DNA of 64,000 bases, from contig NZ_GG668579.1 of assembly GCF_000160755.1 (NCBI RefSeq), positions 314,255 to 378,254 on the forward strand, written 5' to 3'. The notes under the pieces were generated by a model. The model was given only the letters and a program-made list of their open reading frames with translations. It searched no databases and had not been told where the DNA came from. How positions within the stretch are numbered: position 1 is the stretch's first letter; every line of letters starts with the position of its first letter. Of this stretch, positions 36,254-46,300 are shown piece after piece. The translations under genes were made by a program, and so were the position numbers. This DNA comes from Proteus mirabilis ATCC 29906. GTDB lineage: Bacteria; Pseudomonadota; Gammaproteobacteria; Enterobacterales; Enterobacteriaceae.

Positions 36254-36685
36254 ATGAATACAAACTATCAACTGCCGTCCGACATTGATTACATTGGCAT
36301 TTTTGACAACAACACCGATACGGGCGAAGCCCGTTTTGACTTGTATGTCAAAACCTTCCGGAGTATGACCATGAAAATGACTGAAGAAAGCAATTCCCGC
36401 CAGAGTCTGTTCCGCCTGCAATGGCTGGGTGACTGGCTGGCTGAAATGTATGGCTGGAAAATGCTGAATCCCGATATCACTCCCCTGAATGCTATTCACA
36501 GCTATCTTATTCTTCGCGATAACCTGCCGGCAGCTCAGGTGGCAGGCATGACAACAGAACAGATACATCTGGCGCTGACTGAAGAGTGGGGCACATTCAA
36601 AGCTCGTAGAGGGGCAAAAGACTTTTTGCGCAGAGTCGAAAAACGCCCGGACTCTCTTGACGATCCTTTCCGGGAAATACATTAA
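36254..36685 (+). CDS. Hypothetical protein on the strand opposite to its neighbours
   Basis: A 143-residue acidic protein: YIGIFDNNTDTGEARFDLYVKTFRSM, LFRLQWLGDWLAEMYGWKM, and TTEQIHLALTEEWGTFKARRGAKDFLRRVEK. No family recognised. A good ribosome site (AAAGGA, 7 bases before ATG) and natural codon use support it against an equally long antisense frame. It lies between parA and dnaB, which are usually contiguous in such elements, so it may be an added gene. In the 210 bases before it, GACCGG/CCGGTC forms an inverted repeat in the divergent promoter region shared with dnaB. Confidence 0.65.
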   Translation: MNTNYQLPSDIDYIGIFDNNTDTGEARFDLYVKTFRSMTMKMTEESNSRQSLFRLQWLGDWLAEMYGWKMLNPDITPLNAIHSYLILRDNLPAAQVAGMTTEQIHLALTEEWGTFKARRGAKDFLRRVEKRPDSLDDPFREIH

Positions 36686-36693
36686 TTCTGATC

Positions 36694-36719
36694 GGGCTGG
36701 CAGTATCTGCTGCCAGTCC
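36694..36719. terminator. Hairpin between convergent genes
   Basis: CTGGCAG-TATCTG-CTGCCAG extends to 10 bp with one G-T pair, between the ends of the (+) hypothetical gene and parA (-). No T-run follows on either strand, so it may stabilise mRNA ends or be a weak bidirectional terminator. Confidence 0.45.
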
Positions 36720-36762
36720 ACGGTTAGACTGAACGGGAAAAAACAGGAGAATACCTTGATAT

Positions 36763-37650
36763 TCATGGACGCACCTCCCGTTTCAGCACATCATCAAAAC
36801 GGGTTTTCCATTCCGGAAACAGCTCTGAAACAAGATGATGCATAATGACTGCGGCTGCCGGTGTTTTACGCTGAGTCCGGTATTCCAGACGATGCACCGG
36901 TTGTCCCTGTGCATGACCATTTTTAAATATTTCCAGTTTGGGCACAGCGGTTTTCAGTAACGAAAGAGAAATCGACTCCGCAAAGGGGTACGCTTTTTGG
37001 TCAATAATCTGAGTTAATTCAGTCAGTGTTGCACGATCTAACACCGTATCTTCAACACAATTAGCAAGAATACGTATTGCCGGCAGGGGAATTCCGTAAG
37101 CCGTCAGCGGCACCAGCCCGCCGATTAATCCCAGTGTTCCCCGTAAAAATTCACGCGTATCCGGCAAAATAGGTTTGATTATCCCGACAGCATAATCGGT
37201 GGCAGCTAACAAAATGGTTTCCAGCATCACCGAAGCCGCGCCTTTTGAATCAATGATAATAACATCGTAAGAAGCGAATAACGGATGTTGCAGAATATTA
37301 CGCAGACGCATTCTGCCGTCAGGTGCATGCAATATAGCCGCAGGGAGACGATCATGCGGATCGTTAGAAATGATGATATCCAGATTAGGGATAACGGAGC
37401 GTGATATGATGGTATCCGGCCGGGAAAGATCGGTCAGTTGCATTAACAACTCAAACAAGCCGTTTGGTGCTTCATATTCAAGTTTAAACAGACTGCTGGC
37501 TGTCGGCTGGGAATGATCGCCGTCGATCAACAGGGTTTTTAACCCTGCATCAGCACAAAAACCCGCAATATTGCTGGCTTTGGTTGACTTTCCGGCTCCG
37601 CCTTTTGTTGATATAATTGGAACAATTCTGGTCATTTTCTCACTCAGCAT
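36763..37650 (-). CDS. parA: ParA-family partition ATPase of the ICE
   Basis: A 295-residue deviant Walker ATPase: RIVPIISTKGGAGKSTKASNIAGFCADAGLKTLLIDGDHSQPT (KGGAGKST), and YDVIIIDSKGAA for Walker B. Such ParA genes stand next to the attachment site in SPI-7/PAPI/ICEPm1-type elements, and the att repeat is 60 bases upstream. It should keep the excised element from being lost, together with ParB. The start could be 37650 or 37635 (MTRIVPII), and the latter fits the family N-terminus equally well. Loss of the next (-) gene order by the (+) hypothetical gene is noted separately. Confidence 0.88.
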   Translation of the reverse strand: MLSEKMTRIVPIISTKGGAGKSTKASNIAGFCADAGLKTLLIDGDHSQPTASSLFKLEYEAPNGLFELLMQLTDLSRPDTIISRSVIPNLDIIISNDPHDRLPAAILHAPDGRMRLRNILQHPLFASYDVIIIDSKGAASVMLETILLAATDYAVGIIKPILPDTREFLRGTLGLIGGLVPLTAYGIPLPAIRILANCVEDTVLDRATLTELTQIIDQKAYPFAESISLSLLKTAVPKLEIFKNGHAQGQPVHRLEYRTQRKTPAAAVIMHHLVSELFPEWKTRFDDVLKREVRP

Positions 37651-37711
37651 ACTCTGGGTGAGAAGTCAAAAAAAATAATTACATTAGTGAATTACATCAA
37701 GCTTTTTAACT

Positions 37712-37762
37712 AGGGGATTGAAAATCCCCGTGTCCTTGGTTCGATTCCGAGTCCGGGCACCA
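37712..37762 (+). other. attachment site: last 51 nt of tRNA-Phe
   Basis: The sequence equals the 3' two-thirds of enterobacterial tRNA-Phe: anticodon arm with GAA anticodon (GGGGATTGAAAATCCCC), variable loop, T arm with GGTTCGATTCC, acceptor strand and CCA. The 5' 25 nt (acceptor and D arm) are missing, so it is not a tRNA gene but the duplicated attachment core left at the far end of an element inserted into tRNA-Phe. The intact tRNA and the integrase gene should lie left of this window. Confidence 0.92.
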
Positions 37763-37863
37763 TTTTAAAACTTGTTAATCAGCAATTTAAATAGCTGAGA
37801 GAACAACTAAGGGTTAGAAAAATATATTTTGATATTATCATCTTATATTGAAACTCTTAAATA

Positions 37864-37897
37864 AAACAGGCTTGTTTTGCAAGGCTTGTTTTTTTTT
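37864..37897 (+). terminator. tRNA-Phe terminator
   Basis: AACAGGC pairs with GCTTGTT (one G-T), inner TTG pairs with CAA, followed by a run of nine T. It stands about 100 bases beyond the tRNA end, reading (+), and probably served the original tRNA-Phe gene. Confidence 0.75.
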
Positions 37898-37948
37898 ATT
37901 TTTACTACTCTCTACCGCATTTACTTATATCGTAGTCAAATACTACTT

Positions 37949-38107
37949 CTAATATTCTCGCCCCATCAATTCCGCTTCAAGTATATCTCGCAAGTTATCA
38001 ACACTTTCATCAATGTATTCTAATATCGATGTAATACTGGCATGCCCTAATAGCCTTTTCACAACATGCAGATTACGCTCTGGTGATTGCATCATAAGAT
38101 AAAAATA
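37949..38107 (-). pseudogene. Tyrosine recombinase C-terminal remnant
   Basis: The last about 50 codons of a phage-type integrase remain: HVVKRLLGHASITSILEYIDESVDNLRDILEAELMG. It carries the LGH box and the catalytic Tyr in LEYI. The upstream part, with the catalytic Arg, is gone; the frame before it is only antisense to the TPM gene. It lies just beyond the attachment site, so it is likely the trace of an older element that used the same tRNA. Confidence 0.65.
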
Positions 38108-38120
38108 GCGACATATTCCT

Positions 38121-39308
38121 CTACCAACTCCCTGAAGCACCCCCACCACCACTCGAACCACCGCCGCCACCGCTAGAAGAACTAGAAGAACTAGAAGAGC
38201 TGGATGAACTTGATGAACTTGATGAATAAGACGAACTCGAATAACCACCAGAGCCTGAATAACCACTACGTCTACGAATACGTTTTGAATATGGCAGTTG
38301 ATTAAACGGTGAACCAAACGGACTAGCGACACAAATCGCTTTCCATTCTTTTCGTTGTTGCCGATAAATTGGAAATAACAGGTTGATAATACCAAATAAA
38401 ACCACTAATACGATAAAATTACATAATAATGACAATATGACTATTATCACTAAAACAAAATTATCAATAATACCATCAAGAAAGACTTGTGTATAAAACA
38501 TCGCCGCCGCAAAACAGAGTGTCATGGGGAAAAATAACGTTGAAAATGTAGGAAAATAGTACGAATATTGCAGATAATTTTTCAACTGTTTACGTTGCTT
38601 TATACTTAACTTACCTTTTTGGTCTGCTGGATTTTTCTTTTTTCTTCCTCTAGGCGCTAATAATTGATTAATTTTGGTTTTTATTTTTCGCGTCGAGAAT
38701 ATCAACTGAAACCAATAAACACCGCCTAATATTACCAAATAAATTAGGATAAAATGTGTGTGGAATATTTTAAGTGTATTAGTATTTATCTGTGAGTTAG
38801 TGAAACTTATTGGTTCATGATTAACGGCTTGAATAGCATTTTTAACCCCTTGTTCGATGCCTGCATAATAATTATTTGAACGAAAAAATGGCAACATTTC
38901 ATTGCGAATAATTCGTCCTGCCAGTACATCAGTTAATGCTCCCTCATAGCCATACCCGACTTCAAAACGAACATTACGATCATTAATTGCCACCACGAGC
39001 AATAATCCATTATCTTTCCCTTTTCTGCCTATCTTCCATTGATTAAAAACACGAAAAGCAAAGGATTCGATGGTTTCTTTCCCTGTCGTTGGAACGATAT
39101 AGACAACAAATTGTGATCCATCATTACGACTATTTTCGAAGTTAACCAATAAAGTATTTAACGCTTTGAATTGTTGTGCAGTCAATAAATTTGCACTATC
39201 AATCACTCTATCTGTTTTTAGTTGAGGAATATCATTCGCTGATGCACTCACTATCACGCTAAAGCTAAATAAGAACAATGAGAATAAGAATAAAACCTTA
39301 CGTATCAT
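38121..39308 (-). CDS. TPM-domain membrane protein (YgcG family)
   Basis: A 395-residue protein: signal peptide (MIRKVLFLFSLFLFSFSVIVSASA), periplasmic TPM domain (DRVIDSANLLTAQQFKALNTLLVNFE, QFVVYIVPTT, NGLLLVVAINDRNVRFEVGYGYEGALTD), then three to four membrane segments. A Ser/Gly-rich tail starts near residue 345 with about 20 consecutive Ser codons and ends SGGGGASGSW, as in the family. The start overlaps the lemA stop by 4 bases. LemA-TPM pairs are common; a role in envelope protein quality control has been suggested for some TPM proteins, but is not established here. Confidence 0.85.
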   Translation of the reverse strand: MIRKVLFLFSLFLFSFSVIVSASANDIPQLKTDRVIDSANLLTAQQFKALNTLLVNFENSRNDGSQFVVYIVPTTGKETIESFAFRVFNQWKIGRKGKDNGLLLVVAINDRNVRFEVGYGYEGALTDVLAGRIIRNEMLPFFRSNNYYAGIEQGVKNAIQAVNHEPISFTNSQINTNTLKIFHTHFILIYLVILGGVYWFQLIFSTRKIKTKINQLLAPRGRKKKNPADQKGKLSIKQRKQLKNYLQYSYYFPTFSTLFFPMTLCFAAAMFYTQVFLDGIIDNFVLVIIVILSLLCNFIVLVVLFGIINLLFPIYRQQRKEWKAICVASPFGSPFNQLPYSKRIRRRSGYSGSGGYSSSSYSSSSSSSSSSSSSSSSSSGGGGGSSGGGGASGSW

Positions 39309-39901
39309 GAGGCAAAGTCCACCACTGGTGTTACTTTTATTTCCTGTTCACTCTCAACAGTGAAATTGACTTTTTTATCATATCCCATAACGATAGCTAT
39401 GAAGTTATAAGGAAACTGTCTAATCTGAGTATTATAATGACGAACTGCCTCGATATATCGCCCTCTAGCAACAGAGATACGATTTTCGGCTCCCTCTAAT
39501 TGCACCATCAGATCTTGATATAATGTGTTAGCTTTCAAGTCAGGATATCTTTCTGAAATAGCTAAAAGACGTGATAAAGATTTTCCCAAATCATCCTGTG
39601 CTTTTTGATAACTGGTAGCAAGTGTAGAATTTTCAAATAAACGCGTATTGACATTAATTTGTCCAACAGACGCTCTTGCCTTTACAACATCTTGTAATAC
39701 TTGGCTTTCATAATTTGAGTACCCTTTAACTGTATTGACTAGATTAGGGATCAAATCTAAACGACGTTGATATTGATTTAATAATTCTGATGCCGCCGCA
39801 GTAACTAACTCGTCATTCTTCTGGATTTTATTATAAGAATTAATCAATACAACAAAAATAATGATAAGAAGCAAAACCAAACCAACGACTAACTTACGCA
39901 T
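39305..39901 (-). CDS. lemA: LemA family protein
   Basis: A 198-residue protein with one N-terminal membrane helix (KLVVGLVLLLIIIFVVLINSY) and the LemA helical body: NKIQKNDELVTAAASELLNQYQRRLDLIPNLVNTVKGY, then LSRLLAISERYPDLKANTLYQDLMVQLEGAENRISVARGRYIEAVRHYN. Function unknown; it is thought to be an envelope scaffold. First gene of the lemA-TPM operon; the start lies 478 bases from the divergent yqiJ gene. Confidence 0.9.
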   Translation of the reverse strand: MRKLVVGLVLLLIIIFVVLINSYNKIQKNDELVTAAASELLNQYQRRLDLIPNLVNTVKGYSNYESQVLQDVVKARASVGQINVNTRLFENSTLATSYQKAQDDLGKSLSRLLAISERYPDLKANTLYQDLMVQLEGAENRISVARGRYIEAVRHYNTQIRQFPYNFIAIVMGYDKKVNFTVESEQEIKVTPVVDFAS

Positions 39902-40379
39902 AAAATATCCTTTTATTGGTGAGCTTTTAGTTCTATGACAGCAATAAATTTATCATTTTTATCAACTAAAAAAAATCATTTAATATTATTACCCATTTTT
40001 TATTGTGGTTACTATTTTTAGTCGATCTTTTCTTCAGTATTTTTCAACAATACTCCTATCTTCTTAATGAAATAGAATATTCACTCAATATATTTATTTT
40101 TTGCACAACAAAATAATTATTACCTTAAGATAAGGTATTGCCATCAGAGTAAAATCACTTTTATCTTTTTTAAAGAATGATCTGATTTTCTAATACAGAA
40201 GAATTAATACTATCTCATTGCTATCTCAGTCATTTATCTTAACTACCAATGAACATAAAAATAAATTAAGATAGACAAAATGTGTTCTCAACCACATGTT
40301 TTTGCAACCATTTAACATAGTATTATTAGTATTAACCTAAAAGAGACACGCTCATCTCGTTAATTTAAGAGAACGCTTT
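39902..40379. other. Divergent promoter region lemA / yqiJ
   Basis: There are 478 AT-rich bases without a coding frame. It must contain both promoters. Many AT-rich hexamers are possible and no single operator, inverted repeat or extracytoplasmic sigma-factor motif stands out by eye. Confidence 0.4.
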
Positions 40380-41009
40380 ATGAACCTTTTTTTCCAAAAT
40401 AGCTTAGCCTTTCCTAGCTTTATCTTTAGTGCCTTACTTATTATTATCCTCTTTTATTGGCTATGTGCTGCTTTTGGACTATTAGATATCGATTTATTTA
40501 ATATCGATAGCGAATTAGATGTCGATGCGACGGGCCTTGCGGGTTGGCTAACTAAATTAGGGCTTGCCGGCATTCCGGTAACCATTATATTAACCTTCTT
40601 CACTTTGTTCGGCTGGTTTATTAGTTACTTTTGCGTACATTGGTTTATTCGTTTTATTGAAACAGATTTATTGCGTTATGTTATCGGCTTTATTGCTTTT
40701 ATTATCATCAGCTTTGTTTCTCTTAATTTAACAGCGCTATGCTTAAAACCAATCCGCAATAAGCTCATTTCTCGTAGCAAACCTAAATCAGTTCACCAAC
40801 TAGTAGGAAAATTTGCTGTAGTACGCTCCGAATATGTCACAGAAAATAAAGGTGAAGCCCTATTAGAAGATGGTGGTGCCGGTTTAATTTTACAGATCAG
40901 AGCGCCAGCAACAGAAAATATTAAACGAGGGGATAGCGTAATTATTATTAGTTATGACGCGCCTACTCATAGTTATCAAGTCGTAACGGAAGATGAATTT
41001 CACCGCTAA
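40380..41009 (+). CDS. yqiJ: NfeD/OB-fold membrane protein YqiJ
   Basis: A 209-residue protein with three to four membrane segments (FSALLIIILFYWLCAAFG, GLAGIPVTIILTFFTLFGWFISYFCVHWF, YVIGFIAFIIISFVSLNLTALCL) and a C-terminal OB-fold-like domain (LVGKFAVVRSEYVTENKGEALLEDGGAGLILQIRAP, GDSVIIISYD). It is the NfeD-type partner of the flotillin encoded next, as YqiJ is for YqiK in E. coli. The start follows AAGAGAACG. The pair is linked to membrane microdomains and envelope stress; the precise role is unknown. Confidence 0.85.
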   Translation: MNLFFQNSLAFPSFIFSALLIIILFYWLCAAFGLLDIDLFNIDSELDVDATGLAGWLTKLGLAGIPVTIILTFFTLFGWFISYFCVHWFIRFIETDLLRYVIGFIAFIIISFVSLNLTALCLKPIRNKLISRSKPKSVHQLVGKFAVVRSEYVTENKGEALLEDGGAGLILQIRAPATENIKRGDSVIIISYDAPTHSYQVVTEDEFHR

Positions 41010-41095
41010 TGATAAATTCGGTGAAAGGAAAATAAGTTAACAGACACATTAAGATTAAAAATGACGACATCGTCTGAACCTATGGAGAAAAATGT

Positions 41096-43291
41096 ATGGA
41101 TTTGGCTTTCGTTATGCCTTTCTTAACAATTATTGGCTGTGTGATCTTAGTTATTTTAGGGCTCTTTGGTTTATTCAAAGCGTTTTATATTAAGGTTCCA
41201 CAAGGTACAGCATTAATTGTTAACGACATGACATCACAACCTAAAGTTCATTTTACTGGGGCTTTAGTTTATCCGGTTATCTACAAAAAAGAGTTTATGC
41301 GTATTTCGCTTTTAACCTTAGAAGTCGATCGCCGTGGTAAAGATGGATTAATTTGCCAAGATAATTTACGTGCAGATATTACTGTCGCCTTCTACCTGCG
41401 TGTTAATGAAACGACGGAAGATGTATTAAAAGTCGCTAAAGCGATTGGTGTAGATAGAGCATCAGATCATCAAGCCGTGAGTACATTATTTAGTGCTAAA
41501 TTCTCTGAAGCCTTAAAAACCGTCGGCAAACAATTTGAGTTATCGAAATTATTTGAAGATAGACAAAATTTCCGTGATCGTATTGTTGATGTGATTGGTA
41601 AAGATCTCAATGGTTATGCGTTAGAAGATGTGGCCATCGACTATTTAGAGCAAACACCTAAATCAGCCCTTGATCCAAATAATATTTTTGATTCAGAAGG
41701 TATTCGCAAAATTACCGAAATTACTGCAATACATAATATCGAAACGAATCAAAAAGAGCGTGACCAAGAGTTAGCGATTCAAAAGAAAAATGTTGAAACT
41801 CGCGAAGCAAGTCTGGCTTTAGAGCGCCAACAAGCAGATGCAGAAGCTCGCCAACAGCGTGAAATTGATAATATCCGTGCCCGTGAAAGTTCAGAAACCT
41901 TACGAGTACAAGAAGAAGAGCGTCTAAAAGCAGAGCAAGCTCGTATTCAAACTCAGCAAGAAATTGAAATACGAGAAGAAAACCGTATGCGTGAAGTCGA
42001 AGTCGCGCAACAAAACCGCACCAGAGCGGTAGCTATTGAGCAAGAGCGCGTTAATCGTGCCCGTGAATTAGAAATTGTCGCTCGTGAGCGAGAAGTTGAA
42101 CTACAACGTATTGAAAAAGAAAAAGCGTTAGAAGAAGAGCGCAAAAATATTTCAAATGTGATCCGCGAGCGTGTTGCTGTTGAAAAAACGGTCGCACAAG
42201 AAGAAGAGCGTATTAAAGAAGTACGTGAAGTCTCAGAAGCTGAGCGTATGCGCCAAGTGACGGTGATTAATGCGCAAGCTGAAGCCGAAGAATCTTTAGT
42301 ACGCCAAGTGAAAAAAGCCGAAGCGGATGAATCAAGTGCAAAACATAAAGCTGAAGAAATCAGCACCATGGCAAAAGCAGAATTAGAAGCCTCTGTGAAA
42401 CAAGCTGAAGCGAAAAAACGCTTAGCTGAAGGGATCGAAGCTGAACACGCAGCATTAGGCCTTGCCGAAGCACGTGTTCGTCAAGCAACTGCCGAAGCAG
42501 AAGAAAAAGAAGGTTTAGTACAAGCCAATATCACAGCGGAACAGCTGTTGGCACAAGCGCGTGGCTTGAAAGAAAAAGGCTTAAGCGAAGCGCAAGTCAT
42601 GGAAGCAAAAGCACAAGCGCAACAACAACAAGGTTTTGCTGAAGCGAAAATTCTTGAAGAGAAATTAGCAGCTCAAGCTCGCGGTGAAGAGCAACAAGCG
42701 AATGCTAAAGAAAAACTGGGTCTTGCTGATGCGAAAATTCTTGAAGAAAAACTGGCCGCTCAAGCGCGTGGTGAGGGTCAATTAGGTTCAGCACAAGCAG
42801 AAGTGATCCGCCAACGTCTGAAAGCAGAAGCTGACGGTTTAACAGATAAATTCAAGTCAATGGATCACCTCAGTGATACTGCTCGTGCTCATGAAGAGTT
42901 CCGTATGCGCCTTGAAAAACAATTTGAACAAGCCATGGCTTCTATTGAAGCAAATAAAGAGATTGCTCGTGAGCAAGCGGATGTATTAGCAGCAGCACTG
43001 AGCAAAACGAATATTGAAATTGTCGGTGGTGATGGCAACTTCTTTAATACCTTCTCTAAAGCACTGAGCTTAGGTAAAGCGGTTGATGGTTTTATGGATA
43101 AAAGTAGCTTTGCCAAAGAGAACGTTGAGAAATTGATTAATCGTACTCAGCAAGATAAAAAATTAGATGTTGCTTCACTGCTAAAAAATCCAGAAGTTCA
43201 AGAATTAATTAATGGATTTATGGCGACTAAAGGTGCGGGTCAACTGATCAAAGAAGTCACAGCAAAATCAGACACCCCAAAAGAAGATTAA
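41096..43291 (+). CDS. yqiK: Flotillin-like SPFH protein YqiK, extended
   Basis: A 731-residue flotillin: N-terminal membrane helix (FLTIIGCVILVILGLFGLF), SPFH/PHB domain (VPQGTALIVNDMTSQPKVHF to YALEDVAIDYLEQT, about residues 30-190), then a very long charged coiled coil rich in Glu, Ala, Arg and Gln. E. coli YqiK has about 550 residues, so this protein is longer. The extra length is in the coiled coil, where KILEEKLAAQARGE occurs twice about 30 residues apart. A C-terminal helical part follows. Expected to form membrane assemblies with YqiJ. 86 bases separate the two genes. Confidence 0.87.
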   Translation: MDLAFVMPFLTIIGCVILVILGLFGLFKAFYIKVPQGTALIVNDMTSQPKVHFTGALVYPVIYKKEFMRISLLTLEVDRRGKDGLICQDNLRADITVAFYLRVNETTEDVLKVAKAIGVDRASDHQAVSTLFSAKFSEALKTVGKQFELSKLFEDRQNFRDRIVDVIGKDLNGYALEDVAIDYLEQTPKSALDPNNIFDSEGIRKITEITAIHNIETNQKERDQELAIQKKNVETREASLALERQQADAEARQQREIDNIRARESSETLRVQEEERLKAEQARIQTQQEIEIREENRMREVEVAQQNRTRAVAIEQERVNRARELEIVAREREVELQRIEKEKALEEERKNISNVIRERVAVEKTVAQEEERIKEVREVSEAERMRQVTVINAQAEAEESLVRQVKKAEADESSAKHKAEEISTMAKAELEASVKQAEAKKRLAEGIEAEHAALGLAEARVRQATAEAEEKEGLVQANITAEQLLAQARGLKEKGLSEAQVMEAKAQAQQQQGFAEAKILEEKLAAQARGEEQQANAKEKLGLADAKILEEKLAAQARGEGQLGSAQAEVIRQRLKAEADGLTDKFKSMDHLSDTARAHEEFRMRLEKQFEQAMASIEANKEIAREQADVLAAALSKTNIEIVGGDGNFFNTFSKALSLGKAVDGFMDKSSFAKENVEKLINRTQQDKKLDVASLLKNPEVQELINGFMATKGAGQLIKEVTAKSDTPKED

Positions 43292-43311
43292 TATCGCTCT
43301 AAAAGGAGAGG

Positions 43312-43342
43312 AAAAGACATAGAGAAATTCTCTATGTCTTTT
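43312..43342 (+). terminator. Terminator between yqiK and the large ATPase gene
   Basis: AAAAGACATAGAG and CTCTATGTCTTTT form a perfect 13-bp stem with a 5-base loop, 21 bases after the yqiK stop; four T end the stem on each strand. As the ATPase gene starts only 41 bases further on, it probably reduces rather than blocks read-through. Confidence 0.75.
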
Positions 43343-43383
43343 CGATTGTTTCTATCGTTTAAGCCAAGGAAATCCGTTATACC

Positions 43384-46300
43384 ATGTCTGATATTCATGA
43401 TACGAATCGCGAACAGGAAATACTTGATAGCGCTGTTGCACAAGGTGGCGCATATGAAATATTGCGTAAACGCCTTACCGAGCAAGGTCAGCAGTTACAT
43501 GTAAAAGCCACTGAACTCAATCAGCATCGATTAGCTGAATTTGGTCAAAGCCAAATGGATATCATTGGCCGTATTCGTATTCGAACAGAGAATAATTGCC
43601 AAGCAAGAGATATTGTTCGCGTTGGTGAATGGTTACTATTTGGTTATAACGTTTTCCTCGGTTTAAAACGAGAAACGCACCTTGAAGATGTTTTTTCACT
43701 TTATCGCTTAATTGATAATAATGGCGAGTTTGATGTTGAAGCGGTTGCTTATGAAGGCACTTTTTTAAATGATAATCGCTTTATCCAAGATTTTACCGAG
43801 CTATACACTTACTATAAAAATACGCAACTACTACAGCTAGTTGAGCGTGATGGTAAATTACTCGCTAGTTTTCAAATTGGCGATCGTATTACCGATGTAC
43901 GCGTCTTCCGTTGGTCGATATCCAGTGACAAACAACGTATTGAATATATTGATAATCGTGGCGAACGCGATATAGCACTCCCCCCTGCTTACGATTTTGA
44001 TTGGATAAAAACACAACGTGAAGATACGGTAAATGGGCGTTTTCCTCATATCAACATTTTAGATACAGTCTTTGTAGAAACCACCGGTGGCGATTTGACT
44101 GTCAAATGTGAAAACAATACCGAAGATGGTTTAGGAATTTATCGTGAAGCGGTCTTAGATAAAAACCAGTCCCTTGATGATGCACAAATTGAATATGCAC
44201 AAACTGGCAGTTTAATTTTATTAAAAGTGCTTCCTTACCGCGAAGAGAATTGGCGTTATTTAGTCTATAACACACTAACACAAAGTGTTCAGCGTATTGA
44301 TGCCATTGGGCAAGCTTGTGTGCAACTTCCGGAAGATCACGGTATCATTTTTCCCGGCGGCTACTATCTACAAAATGGCGATTACAAAACCTTTGATCAA
44401 CCAATGGAAGGTATGTATTTTCGTCGTTTGCGTCGTTCACCTAACGGTGAAGATGTGCTGTATGTCTTCTATTCACCGACACAAGGTCGTCTCGCGCTAT
44501 TTAATTACAATATGATTGAGCGTAAATTGGCGACACCATTGGTCGGTCATGGCTATGCCATGCTAGAAGATGGCAAAATGGTGCTATTTGAAGGGGAAGG
44601 CGAAGAAGCTACCCGTGTTCACCCGATGCAAGTTTGGCAAACGCCCTTCTATTCTGAAGAATTTGCCGATAAACAACCGCCACGAAACGGCTTTTATGGG
44701 CGTATTGGTAATGCCGATTTAGTTCGCGGGATCTCAGAAATTTTACATGTCGCCAAAGAAATTGAAGGTAGCCAAGTTTCCATCGCTCGTTATGAGCAAC
44801 TTAGCCAACAACCAAAAAGCTTATTAGATCTCTATTACTGGTTTAATGATGAACACTGTCTAGGTATTGGCCCCTTACTAAAAGAGATCGCTCAAACAAG
44901 TGAATTAGTGCTTGATGAATATGAAAAAGTCGAAAGTATTCGTCAACAATCAGCGAAATCAATGCAAGAAGCGATCAACCGTCAGAAATCTCTGTTATCA
45001 CTGACACTGCCTGATAGTTGGACCGATATTCAACAATTTGTTGATAGTTTAAATTCGCTCAATACACACCATGGACACCTTATTTCTTTGCGTGAATTCC
45101 GTTATATGGATTTAACGCAATTAAATAAAATGGAAACGGAAATAACCGAGGCACAGCAACGTGTTTCGCAAGCCACAGCCCAATTTCTTGCCAGCGACAA
45201 AGCGCTACAGCCTTTTAAAACACAGCTTACTACTTTTGAACAACAGATAGAAAAAGCACAAAACAGTGCTCAGCTTGATGTACCAATGAATGAGATGGCG
45301 CAGATGTCAGAAGATTTAGACATGCTGTCAAATCTGATGGCATCACTCACCTTTGAGGATGTGACGCAACAAACACAGATTATTGATGCCATCTCCCAAA
45401 TTTATGCACAACTCAATCAATCACGAGCTCGCTTACAGCAAAAAAGAAAATCACAAAGTAGCGTAGAAACCGTCGCTCAATTTGGTGCGCAATTCCGCCT
45501 ATTTAGTCAGGGGATCACCAATGCTTTATCACTGGCAACAGATCCGGAACGTTGTGAAGAGCAGCTTTCACGATTGCTAGTACAGCTAGAAGAATTAGAA
45601 AGCCAATTTAGTCAGCATGATGAATTTCTTGATGATATCTTGTCAAAACGAGAAGAGTTATTAGAGACTTTTGAGGCGCATAAACAATCGTTACTTGATG
45701 ATCGTCAACGTCGTTCACAAAGCTTATTAACTGCTGCTAATCGTCTCTTAGAAAATCTGCAACGTAGAACAACTCGGTTGCAATCACAAGATGAATTAAA
45801 TGCTTTTTTTGCCTCTGATCCTTTAGCATTAAAAACACGTGAAATCATTGAAAAACTAAGAGAAATCAATGACAACGTTAAAGCAGATGATATTGATGCC
45901 CGTCTTAAATCGTCTCGTGATCAAGCCATCCGTATCTTACGTGATAAAACGGATATCTTTGAAGAGGGTGGCAATGTTATTAAATTGGGCCCTCGTCACC
46001 GTTTTAGTGTTAATACACAAGAGCTAGATCTTACTATTTTACCGAAAGAAGATAAGCTTTGGTTATATCTAACCGGTACCGATTTCCAAGAGCCAATCGA
46101 CCATCCAGAGCTTGAAACACTGCGCCCTTACTGGAATGCGACATTAAGTTCAGAATCTGAAACGGTGTATCGTGCGGAATATCTCGCCTATTCAATTATC
46201 TATGCTGCATCAAAACGTCAAGATGGATTAACCCTAGAAATCTTAAAAGAAGCACTGAGTGTACCTGAAAAATTAGAAAAGTTAGTACGTGATTTCGCAA

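Noticed and set aside
36035..36766. 243-codon open frame on (-) antisense to the (+) gene at 36254
   Set aside because: It spans the divergent intergenic region and the hairpin, has no family-like sequence and no ribosome site, and overlaps the better supported (+) gene.
37712..37762. A complete tRNA-Phe gene
   Set aside because: The acceptor 5' strand and the D arm are absent; the sequence before 37712 does not pair with the acceptor 3' strand.
38108..38395. Frame continuing upstream of the integrase remnant
   Set aside because: This is the antisense/alternate frame of the Ser-rich tail of the TPM gene; only 37949-38107 resembles a recombinase.
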